From Pseudeuparius sepicola (lineage: Eukaryota > Arthropoda > Insecta > Coleoptera > Anthribidae): a DNA stretch of 64,000 nt. The translations under genes were made by a program, and so were the position numbers. This document shows positions 9,010 to 18,530 of this stretch, piece by piece. The stretch is from the NCBI GenBank assembly GCA_963920635.1, contig OY987301.1, positions 43,375,820 through 43,439,819 on the forward strand, written 5' to 3'. Each line of letters begins with the position of its first letter. Position 1 is the stretch's first letter. A model generated the notes under the pieces. It was given only the letters and a program-made list of their open reading frames with translations, searched no databases and was not told where the DNA came from.

Positions 9010-9776
9010 AAGTTTTTTTTCTTTAAAAATAATCCCAGACCGCCACGCTTGTTTTTACGCAAATAAAGTCCTGAACCAACGGACTCCATAGCTTGCTTTC
9101 GATTTGCCATCAGCTTTTTTGCATTATTTACGTCGATTATAGTTTTTGCTACACTGCTCGCTCCCCCCGCCAATGAACCGAGAGCAGACAGAGCACCCAG
9201 TATAGGCAAAAGAGGCAGATATCCTCCTGACCTTTCTTGAAACGGAATTATCCTGGGTATTTTTAGTTTAGCCTTTCCACCAGCTTTTTTTATGTGTACA
9301 CGTGCTGCCTTAACTGCCGCTAACGATGATTTTTTTAAATTTTTTAAGTCGCTCAACTGTTTGGTTGTAAAGGATTTTTTTAGAGCTTTATCCACCTTCT
9401 TTACTATGTCTCTTCTAAACGAAAATGGTCGTTTCGTACCCATTCCCAACTTCCTTTTAACCTTCATTGCGTTTGTAATAAGCCACCCAACTGTTTTTTC
9501 ACCAAATTTGGAATCTTTTGATTTCACTCGGTCCCAAGCACGATTTTCCAGTTCCAAATCAGCCTTGTGTCGTTCTTCTAGAGATTTGCTTTTACTGTAA
9601 GCAATGTCATGAATTCTACAGGCTGAATCAACTTTATTTATACCTGAATCACCTCTAGAAAGCCGTTTTTCTAATTTAGTGCCAGGACCGCAGTACTGAT
9701 AGCCAGGAATGTGTAACTCTATCGGCAATTTGTCAATTAATGTGTTGAGCACTCCGCTCCCTTTAACAATCAACAT
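9006..9776 (-). CDS. Parvovirus-type phospholipase A2 / core protein of a virus-like element
   Basis: This 256-residue protein starts at the ATG at 9776. Residues 28-33 (YCGPGT) form the calcium-binding loop and D50-SACRIHDIAY-60 carries the His56-Asp57 catalytic pair of the PLA2 domain known from parvovirus VP1, where it opens endosomal membranes during entry. The middle is strongly basic (RRDIVKK, HIKKAGGKAK). Residues 186-210 form a Gly/Ala-rich hydrophobic stretch (LPLLPILGALSALGSLAGG), followed by a basic Gly-rich tail, which resembles the core protein X region of adenovirus-like elements. Similar PLA2-plus-core fusions occur, as far as I recall, in adintovirus/Polinton-type insertions of arthropods. 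The frame is intact, a TATA box lies about 35 bp upstream, and the protease follows in the -1 frame. It is probably an endogenised viral gene. Confidence 0.75.
   Translation of the reverse strand: MLIVKGSGVLNTLIDKLPIELHIPGYQYCGPGTKLEKRLSRGDSGINKVDSACRIHDIAYSKSKSLEERHKADLELENRAWDRVKSKDSKFGEKTVGWLITNAMKVKRKLGMGTKRPFSFRRDIVKKVDKALKKSFTTKQLSDLKNLKKSSLAAVKAARVHIKKAGGKAKLKIPRIIPFQERSGGYLPLLPILGALSALGSLAGGASSVAKTIIDVNNAKKLMANRKQAMESVGSGLYLRKNKRGGLGLFLKKKNF
9012..9018 (-). promoter_or_regulatory. Candidate -1 ribosomal frameshift heptamer
   Basis: On the minus strand a run of eight A then C gives A-AAA-AAC, in register with the phospholipase frame and 9 nt before its TGA. A -1 slip there leads directly into the protease frame. 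The sequence fits the canonical X-XXY-YYZ rule. I cannot test for a downstream pseudoknot. An indel in the A run of a decayed copy is the alternative. Confidence 0.45.
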
Positions 9777-9807
9777 TAGATTGTTCAAGTTTGTTCAATC
9801 ACCCCCC

Positions 9808-9815
9808 TTATATAG
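9808..9815 (-). promoter_or_regulatory. TATA box of the phospholipase gene
   Basis: The minus strand reads TATATAAG about 32 bp before the ATG at 9776, which implies a very short leader. The same arrangement precedes the neighbouring gene. Confidence 0.5.
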
Positions 9816-9901
9816 AAAAAAACAACACACAAACAAATAATATTTTTATTTTCGCAGTTTTACACTTTTAACTCATGTTTTCCCAGTTCCAGCATATGGC
9901 C

Positions 9902-10198
9902 TCACAGTTCTTCAGAAAATATAATATTAGTCGTTTTACCAACAGGTCCCAAGCTTGTTAAAAAGTACCTTTTGTTGTCCCCATTCAACTCATCTATTCG
10001 GTCTTGAGTTAATTCATCCGTAAACCTCTGCGGCAGAATCGTCTTGAAGTCTGCAAATTCCACAACCACCTTTTCACCATACTTAGTATTTATTCTCTTA
10101 AAACTCTGAATCTCAAACTTTTCATTTACTTCCAAATCTCGAACGTTCACCAGATTTTTCTGCAGCAAGTTCTTATTTAAATTGTTTAAGAAGGACAT
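9902..10198 (-). CDS. Small (98-residue) protein of the virus-like cassette, possibly OB-fold
   Basis: The preferred start is the ATG at 10198 (MSFLNNLNKNLL...). The open frame continues upstream to 10315, but that extension is repeat-derived and lies across the TATA box. The protein has alternating beta-strand-like segments (EKFEIQSFKRI, GEKVVVEFADFKTILP) and an acidic tail. This pattern resembles small single-strand DNA-binding-like proteins with an OB fold that accompany PLA2 and protease genes in insect virus-like insertions; that role is inferred from pattern and context only. The frame is complete, and it is transcribed in the same direction as the phospholipase gene about 125 bp downstream. 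Confidence 0.55.
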   Translation of the reverse strand: MSFLNNLNKNLLQKNLVNVRDLEVNEKFEIQSFKRINTKYGEKVVVEFADFKTILPQRFTDELTQDRIDELNGDNKRYFLTSLGPVGKTTNIIFSEEL

Positions 10199-10233
10199 GT
10201 TGAGTTTGTTGACAATATTCGCTGAACCTTGCC

Positions 10234-10240
10234 TATATAA
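10234..10240 (-). promoter_or_regulatory. TATA box of the small protein gene
   Basis: The minus strand reads TTATATAGG some 36 bp before the ATG at 10198. Spacing matches the TATA box of the next gene, so both appear to have compact virus-style promoters. Confidence 0.5.
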
Positions 10241-10291
10241 TGTAGGGACCTCCCCACCCCAGAGTATGGGTGGCCCCCACCCTCCCCCAAA

Positions 10292-10404
10292 CCCTATGAG
10301 AGCATGACGCCACAACCCCTATGAGAGTATGACGCCAACCGAAAACCCCTATGAGAGTATGACGCCAAACTTGTTGAGACAGGTTTGGCGTCATGCTCTC
10401 ATAG
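10292..10404. repeat. Triple 21-bp repeat plus inverted copy at the edge of the virus-like cassette
   Basis: CTATGAGAGYATGACGCCA (Y = C or T) occurs three times in direct orientation, starting at 10292, 10317 and 10347, and once inverted at 10383-10404. The third copy and the inverted copy form a hairpin with arms of about 22 bp and a loop of about 12 bp. The location just upstream of the first viral-type gene suggests a terminal or regulatory structure, but no matching copy is seen at the other side of the cassette. Confidence 0.7.
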
Positions 10405-11600
10405 TCTTACTACTCAGATACTCTCAAGTACTACGGAAAATCCTAGAAAACCGTACTACTCCCAGCCAGTGAGTGCAGGACAATTATTAGTAAATCACAG
10501 CTATTAAGGAGCAATACCGTGAATCCACATTTGTCCAGTACACTTGGCCATCAGCGGTTTTTTCTATAGACATGAGCATGCAGTCTGCCTTGACCTCGAC
10601 TGGAACCAAGGTCGATCGAACGCAGAATAACATTCAGTCTAAATAGTTAGCAATGCTCCGAACATCGCCACTGCGGTGCCTAATGCCTAACATTATTGGA
10701 TCTGTTTGTGCCACAAAGAAATATTGACGGTCAATATTTCGACTTATAACATGAAGCTTTAAAGTTTCGAGTTATAAGTCGAAATATTAGTTCAATATTT
10801 AGACTTATGAGTCGAAATTTTAGGAGCGGATCTGGAAAAAAAGGCGAGTGTCCCTTCCAGGCCTTCGTAGTAGGTAAATATTTATATATATTTATTTTAA
10901 TTTTGTTTTAACAAAGTTTTAATAATAATTTTCCTGACTGGCGTGCACATAGAGATGGCGATAATATGGAGTTAGAAAAATTATAATGTTTATTTATATA
11001 CACCGCCATATTTATGTTCTCCGATACTTATAGTTGGAGGTATGTTATTGATTGGCTTTTATGTGCAAGACAAGCGTATATTTTCCAAACGAACACCTGT
11101 TGTTTGTTGATAAAGATGAATGAGATAGCTCTTAATTTTTAAGTGACTACATAAAAACTTAGATGAAATAAAATTAAGAAAAACTAACCTGCTATATAAA
11201 CGTATATTTTTCTGTTTTTACTTCTACAGAAAACATTTTCCAAGTGTAGATATAGTAATTTTGTTAAATTTCTTTTGAATAAATACGAAAACTTTAATAT
11301 TTATTAATTCATATTCGGGTTCATAAACGTACTGCTATGTTCAAAATGGCTCCCGTCATGAAAGGTTCCTTGTTGGTAAATAAAACCAAGTTGCACAAAA
11401 AAAAAACTTCTTATAACTCATTTGAATTATGGTACTCATCTGTACGCCAAAATAATACGTCATTAAGGCAGATTTATCCTAATTATTAATTCTTAAAACA
11501 TTTCGGCACAGATTTAATCTCTTACAAAACTCATTAAACGTTATCGGTATAAAATGGACATATTTAAGATAAAATTGAAGTTTTTTAATGCCAATGAGCA
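10405..11600. other. No gene recognised; includes a palindrome at 10735-10830
   Basis: AT-rich DNA without coding signal. Around 10735-10830 there are alternating copies of GACTTATAA and TTATAAGTC within GTCGAAATATT contexts, forming an imperfect palindrome around AAGCTT. The same TTATAAGTCG motif recurs at about 21470-21500. Confidence 0.4.
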
Positions 11601-11606
11601 TTAAAA

Positions 11607-12110
11607 AGAGATGTTTCTAAACAGTTTGGCTGAAGTATTTCCTTTCATAAAACAATTTGCGCTTAAAACATGTATGCGGGCAACCCATATTACATATCGA
11701 ATCACATATGAAAGATCTAATTTTAATTATCTTAAAGCTTTTATTTACAATTATGCCTTTTTTCAAAATTTCTTTTGTTTCTACTACAAATTCTTGTAAA
11801 AATCTCGTTTGGTCAAACGGCTTTCCTTTGCCCCAATAAATACCAATTATCATGGGTTGTAAATCAGGTAGGTATTTCATGGACGTTAAATAGTTTAGGC
11901 CAAAATTCGTCTTTTGAACTCCTGTGTAACGGTGGGCCATCATTATTCATATTTATAGATAAACGATCTGCAAGAACATGGATCGACTTTTTCGCTAACT
12001 TCACATGGATCGACTTTTTCGCTAACTTCAAGATCACGATTTGCATCTAACTCTATGTACCAGTTTTCTCTTACGGCATCAGTTTCTTCTGAATCCTCAA
12101 GATTCACAAA
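11607..12110 (-). pseudogene. Transposase-related relic (possibly CACTA/EnSpm-like)
   Basis: The minus-strand frame 11943-11617 reads a segment like YLPDLQPMIIGIYWGKGKP followed by a DQTRFLQEFVVETKEILKKGI region and RSFICD. This pattern (LxPxxIGLYYGKxKP ... FLxxFVxE ... CDAPA) is one I associate with transposase-type proteins common in arthropod genomes. The C-terminal zinc-binding part is degenerate and no complete frame exists. Upstream, a 27-bp direct duplication at about 11978-12031 breaks the frame. Superfamily assignment is tentative. Confidence 0.45.
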
Positions 12111-12830
12111 TTTTTCAATGAGGTTACAATAATTTGTGTAATAAGCAGTAGGATTTATTGTTTTATTTTGACATTCTGTTTTTACTTAGAATTGTATTTT
12201 GTGTTTTTTACATTTCCTGTAATAATTACTACTTTTTTTAAATTTTAGCCACTTGTCTAAAAACGTCGTCGACATGCAAGCCATAATGACAATAAGTACC
12301 TACCACCAAACACATACAACAAACAAATTATAGGTTATCTGCTAAAAAAGTATTATAATAGTTAAAAGTTTAGTATCTTTAGAGACCAACAGTTTTAAAG
12401 GACTCAAAAAGTTGTCTAAAAGTTTCTCAGGGCAAAATGATTTGAAGCATAATCCACCATACAAGATATTTATAATTTTCTTTTCTATATATACACAGCC
12501 TGAAATTTTTCATGAGGCACTAGCTTTTACCGAACGAAATTAGTTCCTTCAGTACAGAGTATTTTTACTTTATTATAAAAAGTGGGCGGTTGAGAGGGTG
12601 TGCAACTTCGGCTTGTGGCTTCAGGATTTTTTTAACCACAGACTGAAGTTAGCTGGAGTTGCCGGATTTCATGTCATTTAGCTTCATGCCATAGTACCCT
12701 AAATGGACTTTTAGGCACGCTCCTGGAAAAATTCCTAATATTTATTTGTGCGGCCGTTACTAAAGCGGGATTTATACCCTCCAATCGAATACCGTCCTAT
12801 TCGACCTTCTCTATAAAAAAATATACAAAA
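12110..12830. other. No gene recognised
   Basis: AT-rich intergenic or intronic sequence. Open frames are short and compositionally random, and I see no splice-flanked exons or inverted repeats. Confidence 0.4.
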
Positions 12831-13420
12831 TGATGTGTATCACTTTCGTGGATCAACGCTATTCCCATTCAACCCTCGCAAAAGGTCGTTTTTTAATAAC
12901 CGCTTCAATTCCCCATAAGAGGACAGCGACACGTGTGCCTTTTCGGCCCGTCTGGAAATCCACTCTTCAGAATTTACGTATTCGTATCCAGCCACTCATC
13001 GGCTCGGCGTTCCCGCGTATTTACCCAAGGACTTTGCCGCTCCAACAAACAAAAAGGGCGCCTCGCCGTGTGATAAATGAAATCTAATTTGGACGAATTC
13101 GGTGGCATTGACAGAAATTTCCATAAAGCTACGTTTTCGGGGCCGGCCCACGCACCCCCTCGCCGCCCAGTGGCGGTGCGGCCAGTTTTGAACATGATAA
13201 CAACTGTATATGATCATTTGCGGAACGAATTTTGAACCGACCCGCGCATGTCGTCACCACGTGACAAAATGTATATCGGTATCAAAGTTCCCATCGCTTC
13301 TCGCGTTATATTTATTTAAGCCGAAAGATCCTTGAACCTCCGGACCTCCGCACTTGCTCCTTTTTATCCTTCTTATAGGCGCCGTGGGCACGTGGGCTCT
13401 GCTGATGGACAATATATGAA
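12830..13420. other. Higher-GC, non-repetitive block; possible conserved non-coding DNA
   Basis: This block is clearly richer in GC and CpG than its AT-rich surroundings, with no internal repeats and no convincing coding frame. Short overlapping frames on both strands look like GC-driven shadows. It could be a regulatory island or an unrecognised exon or UTR. Confidence 0.3.
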
Positions 13421-13439
13421 AAAGCAGAAATTTGTACAT

Positions 13440-14730
13440 TTTCTATAATGTAATTGAACACCTCATAAATGCGCAACAAACTATATTAAAAATTATGTGT
13501 TTCGATCTCAAAACCCAAAAAACCGACTTTGAATGGAATTATAAATAACTTTCTAACAATTTTTATCTTTCGGTGACGTATGTATCCGAAATGTGCGCTC
13601 TTTCTACACCCATATAAATAAATTTATTTCTTACAGTGAGATGAATGTATTTTTTCTTCTAAATTTCGTAAAAAGTATTTAATTTTTTATCAAAGGTTTT
13701 TGTCATATCGTTTTAATAAAAAGATACAGTCGAAAACTATTTTTTTCTTGAATGCGGAAGCGGAATATCTAGTCGTATCTAAATGTCTTTGAATGTGGGA
13801 CTCGTAAAGAGTAAAATGCGAAAGTGACAAAAATTTCGATGACTGTATCCAAATACGGAACAAAAAAGTAATTTTATTTCTTTCCCTCCAAAGTATTAAG
13901 TTAATGAAAAAATAACGAGAATAAAAAAGTTCCTAAATTAATTGAGCACGAAAAGTTCCTAAATTAATTGAACACGAATTTTAAATTTGAAATAAACTGT
14001 ATAACTTACAAAAAAGTTCTGTAAAAAAGACGAATAGATATTTCGGGTTTCTACCCTTATTATACACAGGGCGCAAAAAGTAATTCTTCCATAAAATAAC
14101 TTGCATAATTACCTAATTTTTTTGTCTCTCTTAAGGCTGGAATAAGTTTGCAGGGAGCTTAAATTGAGAGAACTCCCTTAAAACCAACTGTAGAACACTT
14201 TCTCCAAGTATTTGCACATAATTACGGAACACCCTGTATATATTTTTAAATACTTTGAAAAATATCTAATGTTGTATCTACAAGTAATTATCGAAGATTT
14301 TTTAATATCTAAGATCCTAAAAAGTATCTATAAGTTCGTTTTAAAGGTCGAAGATCACTTAAGGATTTGATAAGATCGTTTTAAAAGATCTAAGTGTTGG
14401 GTGAGGATTTTCAGTCAACAATTTAAGATTTTCTTAAAGGTAACTAAGATACTTTTAAAAATCTTAAAATCTTACTTACTATCTTAGATCCCAAATAATT
14501 CTATTTTTTTAAAGAAAACATCTTTAAAAAAAGGATCTATAAGTAATTTTTAATAAATCTATCTTAAGATCTTTTTTCCACGAACTATATTTTCAAAAAG
14601 GATCTTCGGATACTTTGGGACGATCGTTACCAGCTCTGCTTTTATTGCTATTGTTACTAGTGATGAAAATAATAGTTTTACAATTGTGTGCGTAAAAAAA
14701 AATTCTAGCCTCTTTCAAATAACGATCATA
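13440..14730. other. No gene recognised; small direct repeat and AAGATC-rich stretch
   Basis: A direct repeat of AAAAGTTCCTAAATTAATTGA occurs at about 13926 and 13950. From about 14270 to 14620 the sequence is dominated by short TTTTAAGATC-type words on both strands. A CACCCTGTATA motif lies at about 14222. Confidence 0.45.
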
Positions 14731-14734
14731 TATT

Positions 14735-15200
14735 GAACACCCTGTATACCTAAATTCTGCTTTGCCGGCACTACATAACTCAACTTCGGAAACTTAAATA
14801 TATCACTGATTTTCCAAATGTCTGCAATTATAGGAAATACCTATCTTTAATGTGGCAACGCCGTAAACGATCTTCAAAAACAAAAAAAGCAATCAAATTC
14901 GCTCTTAAAGGTAACATAGTGTATAAAAAAGAGGGCCATTGCTTTTAAAAAACGCAATTTTCAAGTTTTTCGCTAATTTTTTTCGCTGGCGGACCCTGGG
15001 CATGCAGCGTTGCCATGCGCTCAGATACAACACACATATTTTTATTTTTAAGAGTGCTGGAGATATCCGCTAGAAAATAAGCCCCTCATCCGGCATCGCA
15101 GCAAATATAATAGGAGTTCGTTAATATCCAATAGACTTTCCTCGCATTCCTGTCAAGTATCACCTTATTGCGGCTCAGCTTTACCAAAATACATACATAC
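14735..15200. repeat. Dispersed repeat, related copies at 39140-40600 and 45500-45725
   Basis: The first part (ACTTCGGAAACTTAAATATATCACTGATTTTC through GGCAACGCC and GATCTTCAAAA to AGAGGGCCATT) is found again around the foldback element at 39258-40478. The part from about 14985 to 15180 (AGAGTGCTGGAGATATCCGC, ATCCGGCATCGCA, CCAATAGACTTTC, AAGTATCACCTTATTG) is found inverted at about 45500-45725. This is therefore an older mobile repeat of undetermined class. Confidence 0.65.
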
Positions 15201-15479
15201 CAAATACATACATACAACTTTTGTACGAAACTTTTTTCTGTAACTCTCTGGGGATAAGGGGATAAGGGCATGATATGTGGGCCATCCTGTACCTGGTTGA
15301 GCAAATACTATTCTAGTTTTATCGGGGAAAATGCCGCAAAAGGCAATGCAGGCAAAATAATATGGCAATTGATACCCCTCCCCCTAACAAGCATGTCGTT
15401 GCTTTTGGGATACTCCTAGTTTAGGGTACTGAAATAAAGTAATAAGTGTGAAGACTAAATATTATTAAATATTTTCCAT

Positions 15480-15800
15480 CAAAAATCATCATCCGCCGTC
15501 TTGGAGCGATCGCCCCGCCACTGGATGTAGCGGGCCCCACGCGCGCCTTGCCCAGCCTTGACCCACAAAGTCACCCTCGTGGAATCGGGAGAACGGTTGG
15601 GGGAGGAGGAGGGGTTGGTGGGTTGCGTCGAAGGAGCTAACGAACTGCGCGATAACCGGAAACGCGGGAGGGTGGCCAAGGTCGCGGGGGGGGACTGTAT
15701 TTCGGGGTTTTTCGCAGTGCGGAGAAATCGGGGGCGGCGGTTGGAAAGTGCGTAGGTATGGGAGGATGAAAGGTGAAGGTCCCTTGACGAACAGTGAGCG
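15480..15800. other. GC-rich block, no supported gene
   Basis: Strong local GC enrichment with CpG dinucleotides. Open frames exist on both strands but have low-complexity Arg/Ser/Pro or Gly/Arg composition, and no start or splice context distinguishes one. It may be a CpG-rich promoter or an exon of a flanking gene. Confidence 0.3.
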
Positions 15801-16084
15801 AAGCTGCGAAGCAATTCCTATTTTGAAAGAACTACACGTTGGAAAAAATACATTATCTCATCGTCGGTACCATTAAAATTTTCACGTTTCCTTTAATTTT
15901 AGTTATTATCAATGAACTTTAATAATCTACGGGAGAGAATACAAAAAACCGACACATCTGTCATAATACAGTATGTTTAAGATACATATAATTTTTTTGG
16001 TATGTTTAGAAAAACATGCGCTTCGGTGACGGTATGCAAAAGCGGTCACGTCACTTGCGGTAATAAATAGCACCCATTATTAAA

Positions 16085-17145
16085 TTATAAACAGTATACC
16101 GTTTTAGACAAGGAAGAAATACACAAGATGCTATCGCTTCACTTACCAGAGAGATACATAAATCGATGGAGGAAGGCCGTTCCACCATGGCAGTGTTTCT
16201 GGGTCTTTCTAAAGCTTTCGACACTGGTTAACGTTGTTGGAGGCCTTGAAAGACAATGAAATTGGTGGAGTTGCACTGCAGCTTTCCAAATATGATCTCT
16301 CTGATAGGAAACAGAGTGTATGCGTTAATGGAATTTTGGGTAATGAGGAGTATATTACAAAATTGAAGTTCCGTAAGGAACTGTGTTGGGCCCGATTGAT
16401 ATACTTGCATGAAAATCAACTGGCAAAATTCTCAGTTTCGTTGACGACAAATAAAGTAGAATTAGATATTTTGCACATTTTTAATACACTTAAACATATA
16501 CAGTTAACGGTAAACTTTGACAAGACATATTTTGTCCCCCAAAATAAGTTACCATCGTCTCATTTGAAGATTCTATGTAGCAATTGTTCAATCATAATGA
16601 GGAGTGCGAATGGGGCAAGCATGTTAGGCATATTTTTAAGAATCTAAGACCTTTATTGTTTAACTTTAAATATTTAAGTAACATCTTAGTACAATCCAAA
16701 TCCTGACCTCAGTATGATACCTCTTCTGGGTTAGGAAGGTTGCGCTAATAAATATTCATATCCAGTTAGGTATCCTACAAAAGTTTTTTTATAAAAATAA
16801 TATATCTACACGAAGCCCAGAATGTATCCATCGGCTATTCTGTATTAAAAAACAAAATGTTTCAACATAACTTATTGTTTTAAATCTGTATAAAAATAAA
16901 CAGGAACTGGAAATAATTAATCACCCTCATAATACGAGTCAAAACAACGCAGGACAATCACACGTACCGCTGCATCTAATAAAAAACGATCAGCCAAAGA
17001 AGCTACACTTACCTGGGCGGCCGGGTGTACAATGTGCAAATCCCCACAAGAAAAAAATTAAGAAATAGATCAGTGACGGCTTTCGACCAATGTCTCAAGC
17101 AATATCTGTATAGGATAGGAAGAAAGCCCGTAGCAGGTATTATTC
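16085..17145 (+). pseudogene. Degenerate APE-type non-LTR retrotransposon (RT fragment and C-terminal tail)
   Basis: Around 16095-16230 the translation reads YRFRQGRNTQDAIASLTRE and then AVFLGLSKAFDT. These are RT motifs 2 and A of jockey/CR1-like elements, with the first catalytic Asp replaced by Gly. After a frameshift the frame 16234-16647 continues with LLEALKDNEIGGVALQLSK, RKQSVCVNGILGNEEYI and KFRKELCWAR, a decayed version of the conserved VPQGTVLGP block. Near 16930-17145 a tail with PGRPGVQC and ECLKQYL-type text (SVTAFDQCLKQYLYRIG) resembles the C-terminal segment of such proteins. Several frameshifts and stops make it non-functional. Confidence 0.6.
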
Positions 17146-17499
17146 CAGGTGAAAATATTTTAGATGAAGTTTGTTGTAATGTTTTCTCTTGAGTGCATTT
17201 CTTGTTGTTTTGAGGAACTTTTTCTTTTTCTTTTTACTTAAATTGGCGATTCGAATGTTATACCATGTTATAAATGTTTACTTTTTTCTCTAAGTAGCAC
17301 TATTTTTTGTATGTATAGATAAGGGTTATTAGCCCGCGGCCCGCGCGCAACCAAAGGATTTTGCAATTTCTGTTTTTTTTCAGTTTATTATTGTATGATG
17401 TAGGTACAACTTGCTTGTTTTCGTACTTGCCAAAATAACAGGGCCCCTCGAACATTTCACTTACGCTTTCGGGCGTGCTAGCGAATATGTAAAGTGTAC

Positions 17500-17870
17500 C
17501 TACTTACGGAGGAGTGAACATGAAAAAGTAACTTTTCACACCAGTAAAGTGACCTTTCTCTAGGTTTTACGACAAAATATTATTGGGAAACTTGTTCAGA
17601 ATGAAAAACTGAGTAGGTTTACAAAATTTAAAAAGTCTAGGCCTACTTTGTACGTTTTAAATTTTTTATTAGAAAAAATTAAGATGGGCCTAGGCTCTTC
17701 AAATATTTCGCACCTGCCCAGTGTTTCATCATAAACAAGTTTCCTCAATAACATTTTGACGTGAAATTTAAGAAAAGGTCACTTACTGATGTGTGTGCAA
17801 AATTTACAAGGCGACATGATTTTTGGGAACTAAAATTGTGTCACAAATTAAAAAAATAATCTGATTAAAA
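17500..17870. mobile_element. Foldback repeat, family with GGTTTTACGACAAAAT
   Basis: The left half has CAGTAAAGTGACCTTTCTCT and GAAACTTGTTCAGAATGAAA; the right half carries inverted counterparts (AACAAGTTTCCTCAATAACA, AAGGTCACTTACTGATG). It forms an imperfect hairpin of about 330 bp with a TAGGCCTA-like centre. Related copies are at 21120-22380, 25690-25790 and 56040-56360. Confidence 0.6.
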
Positions 17871-18530
17871 ACTCATAAGGTTGGTGCCATGGAAGGCCCT
17901 TTAGAAAGTTTGATAGAGCCGAAGAAAACTTCAGATAAATATCTAACTTTTTTGCATAAAACTTTTTCTACCCTCAAAAATTAAAAAGTTAATGGAGTGA
18001 TATTTATACCCTGTACCTACATGTTTGTATGGGAGAAAGTAGGACACCCGTAATATTTAGGTAGACCTAAACCTTACCTTGGTTTGTTATATTATTTATT
18101 ATATTCTCATATCTACCTGGAATAGATTCAATACCCCACATGCATACGGAACTCAAATAACAGGCATAGGTATGTGTACCTACTGGAAATTTTTCGAGTC
18201 GCCTGAAATTTGACGTAAACGAGCGTATGCAAAGCGAACAAAAGTAAAAGGGTGGTCGGTACCTGCCAGTTTTACGAAAACATCTGCAGGCCATACTTTT
18301 ACTCTCCGCAACACTTTCTATATCGGCGCCCGGTGCGAGAGCACAGGCACATCTTGTGCGTGCTTGCGTCTCTTTGGTGTTAGCGCACAAAGGGGAAAAT
18401 CAGCAGGCTGCACTTTCAATTTGCTATTGGGGACTGAAACTGAATCCTTCGCTCTGTGGGTCGCACGATGAAAGTGAATATTTTTGAACGCCTGTGTTCA
18501 AACTTTGAAATGAATATTTATGGATATACG

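Noticed and set aside
10199..10315. N-terminal extension of the small virus-like protein
   Set aside because: The upstream part of the frame runs through the TATA box and the 20-bp repeat cluster and has Gly/Trp/Pro-rich non-protein-like text; the ATG at 10198 is preferred.
15479..15814. 111-residue minus-strand frame
   Set aside because: Low-complexity Ser/Arg/Pro composition in a GC-rich island, no motif or splice evidence.
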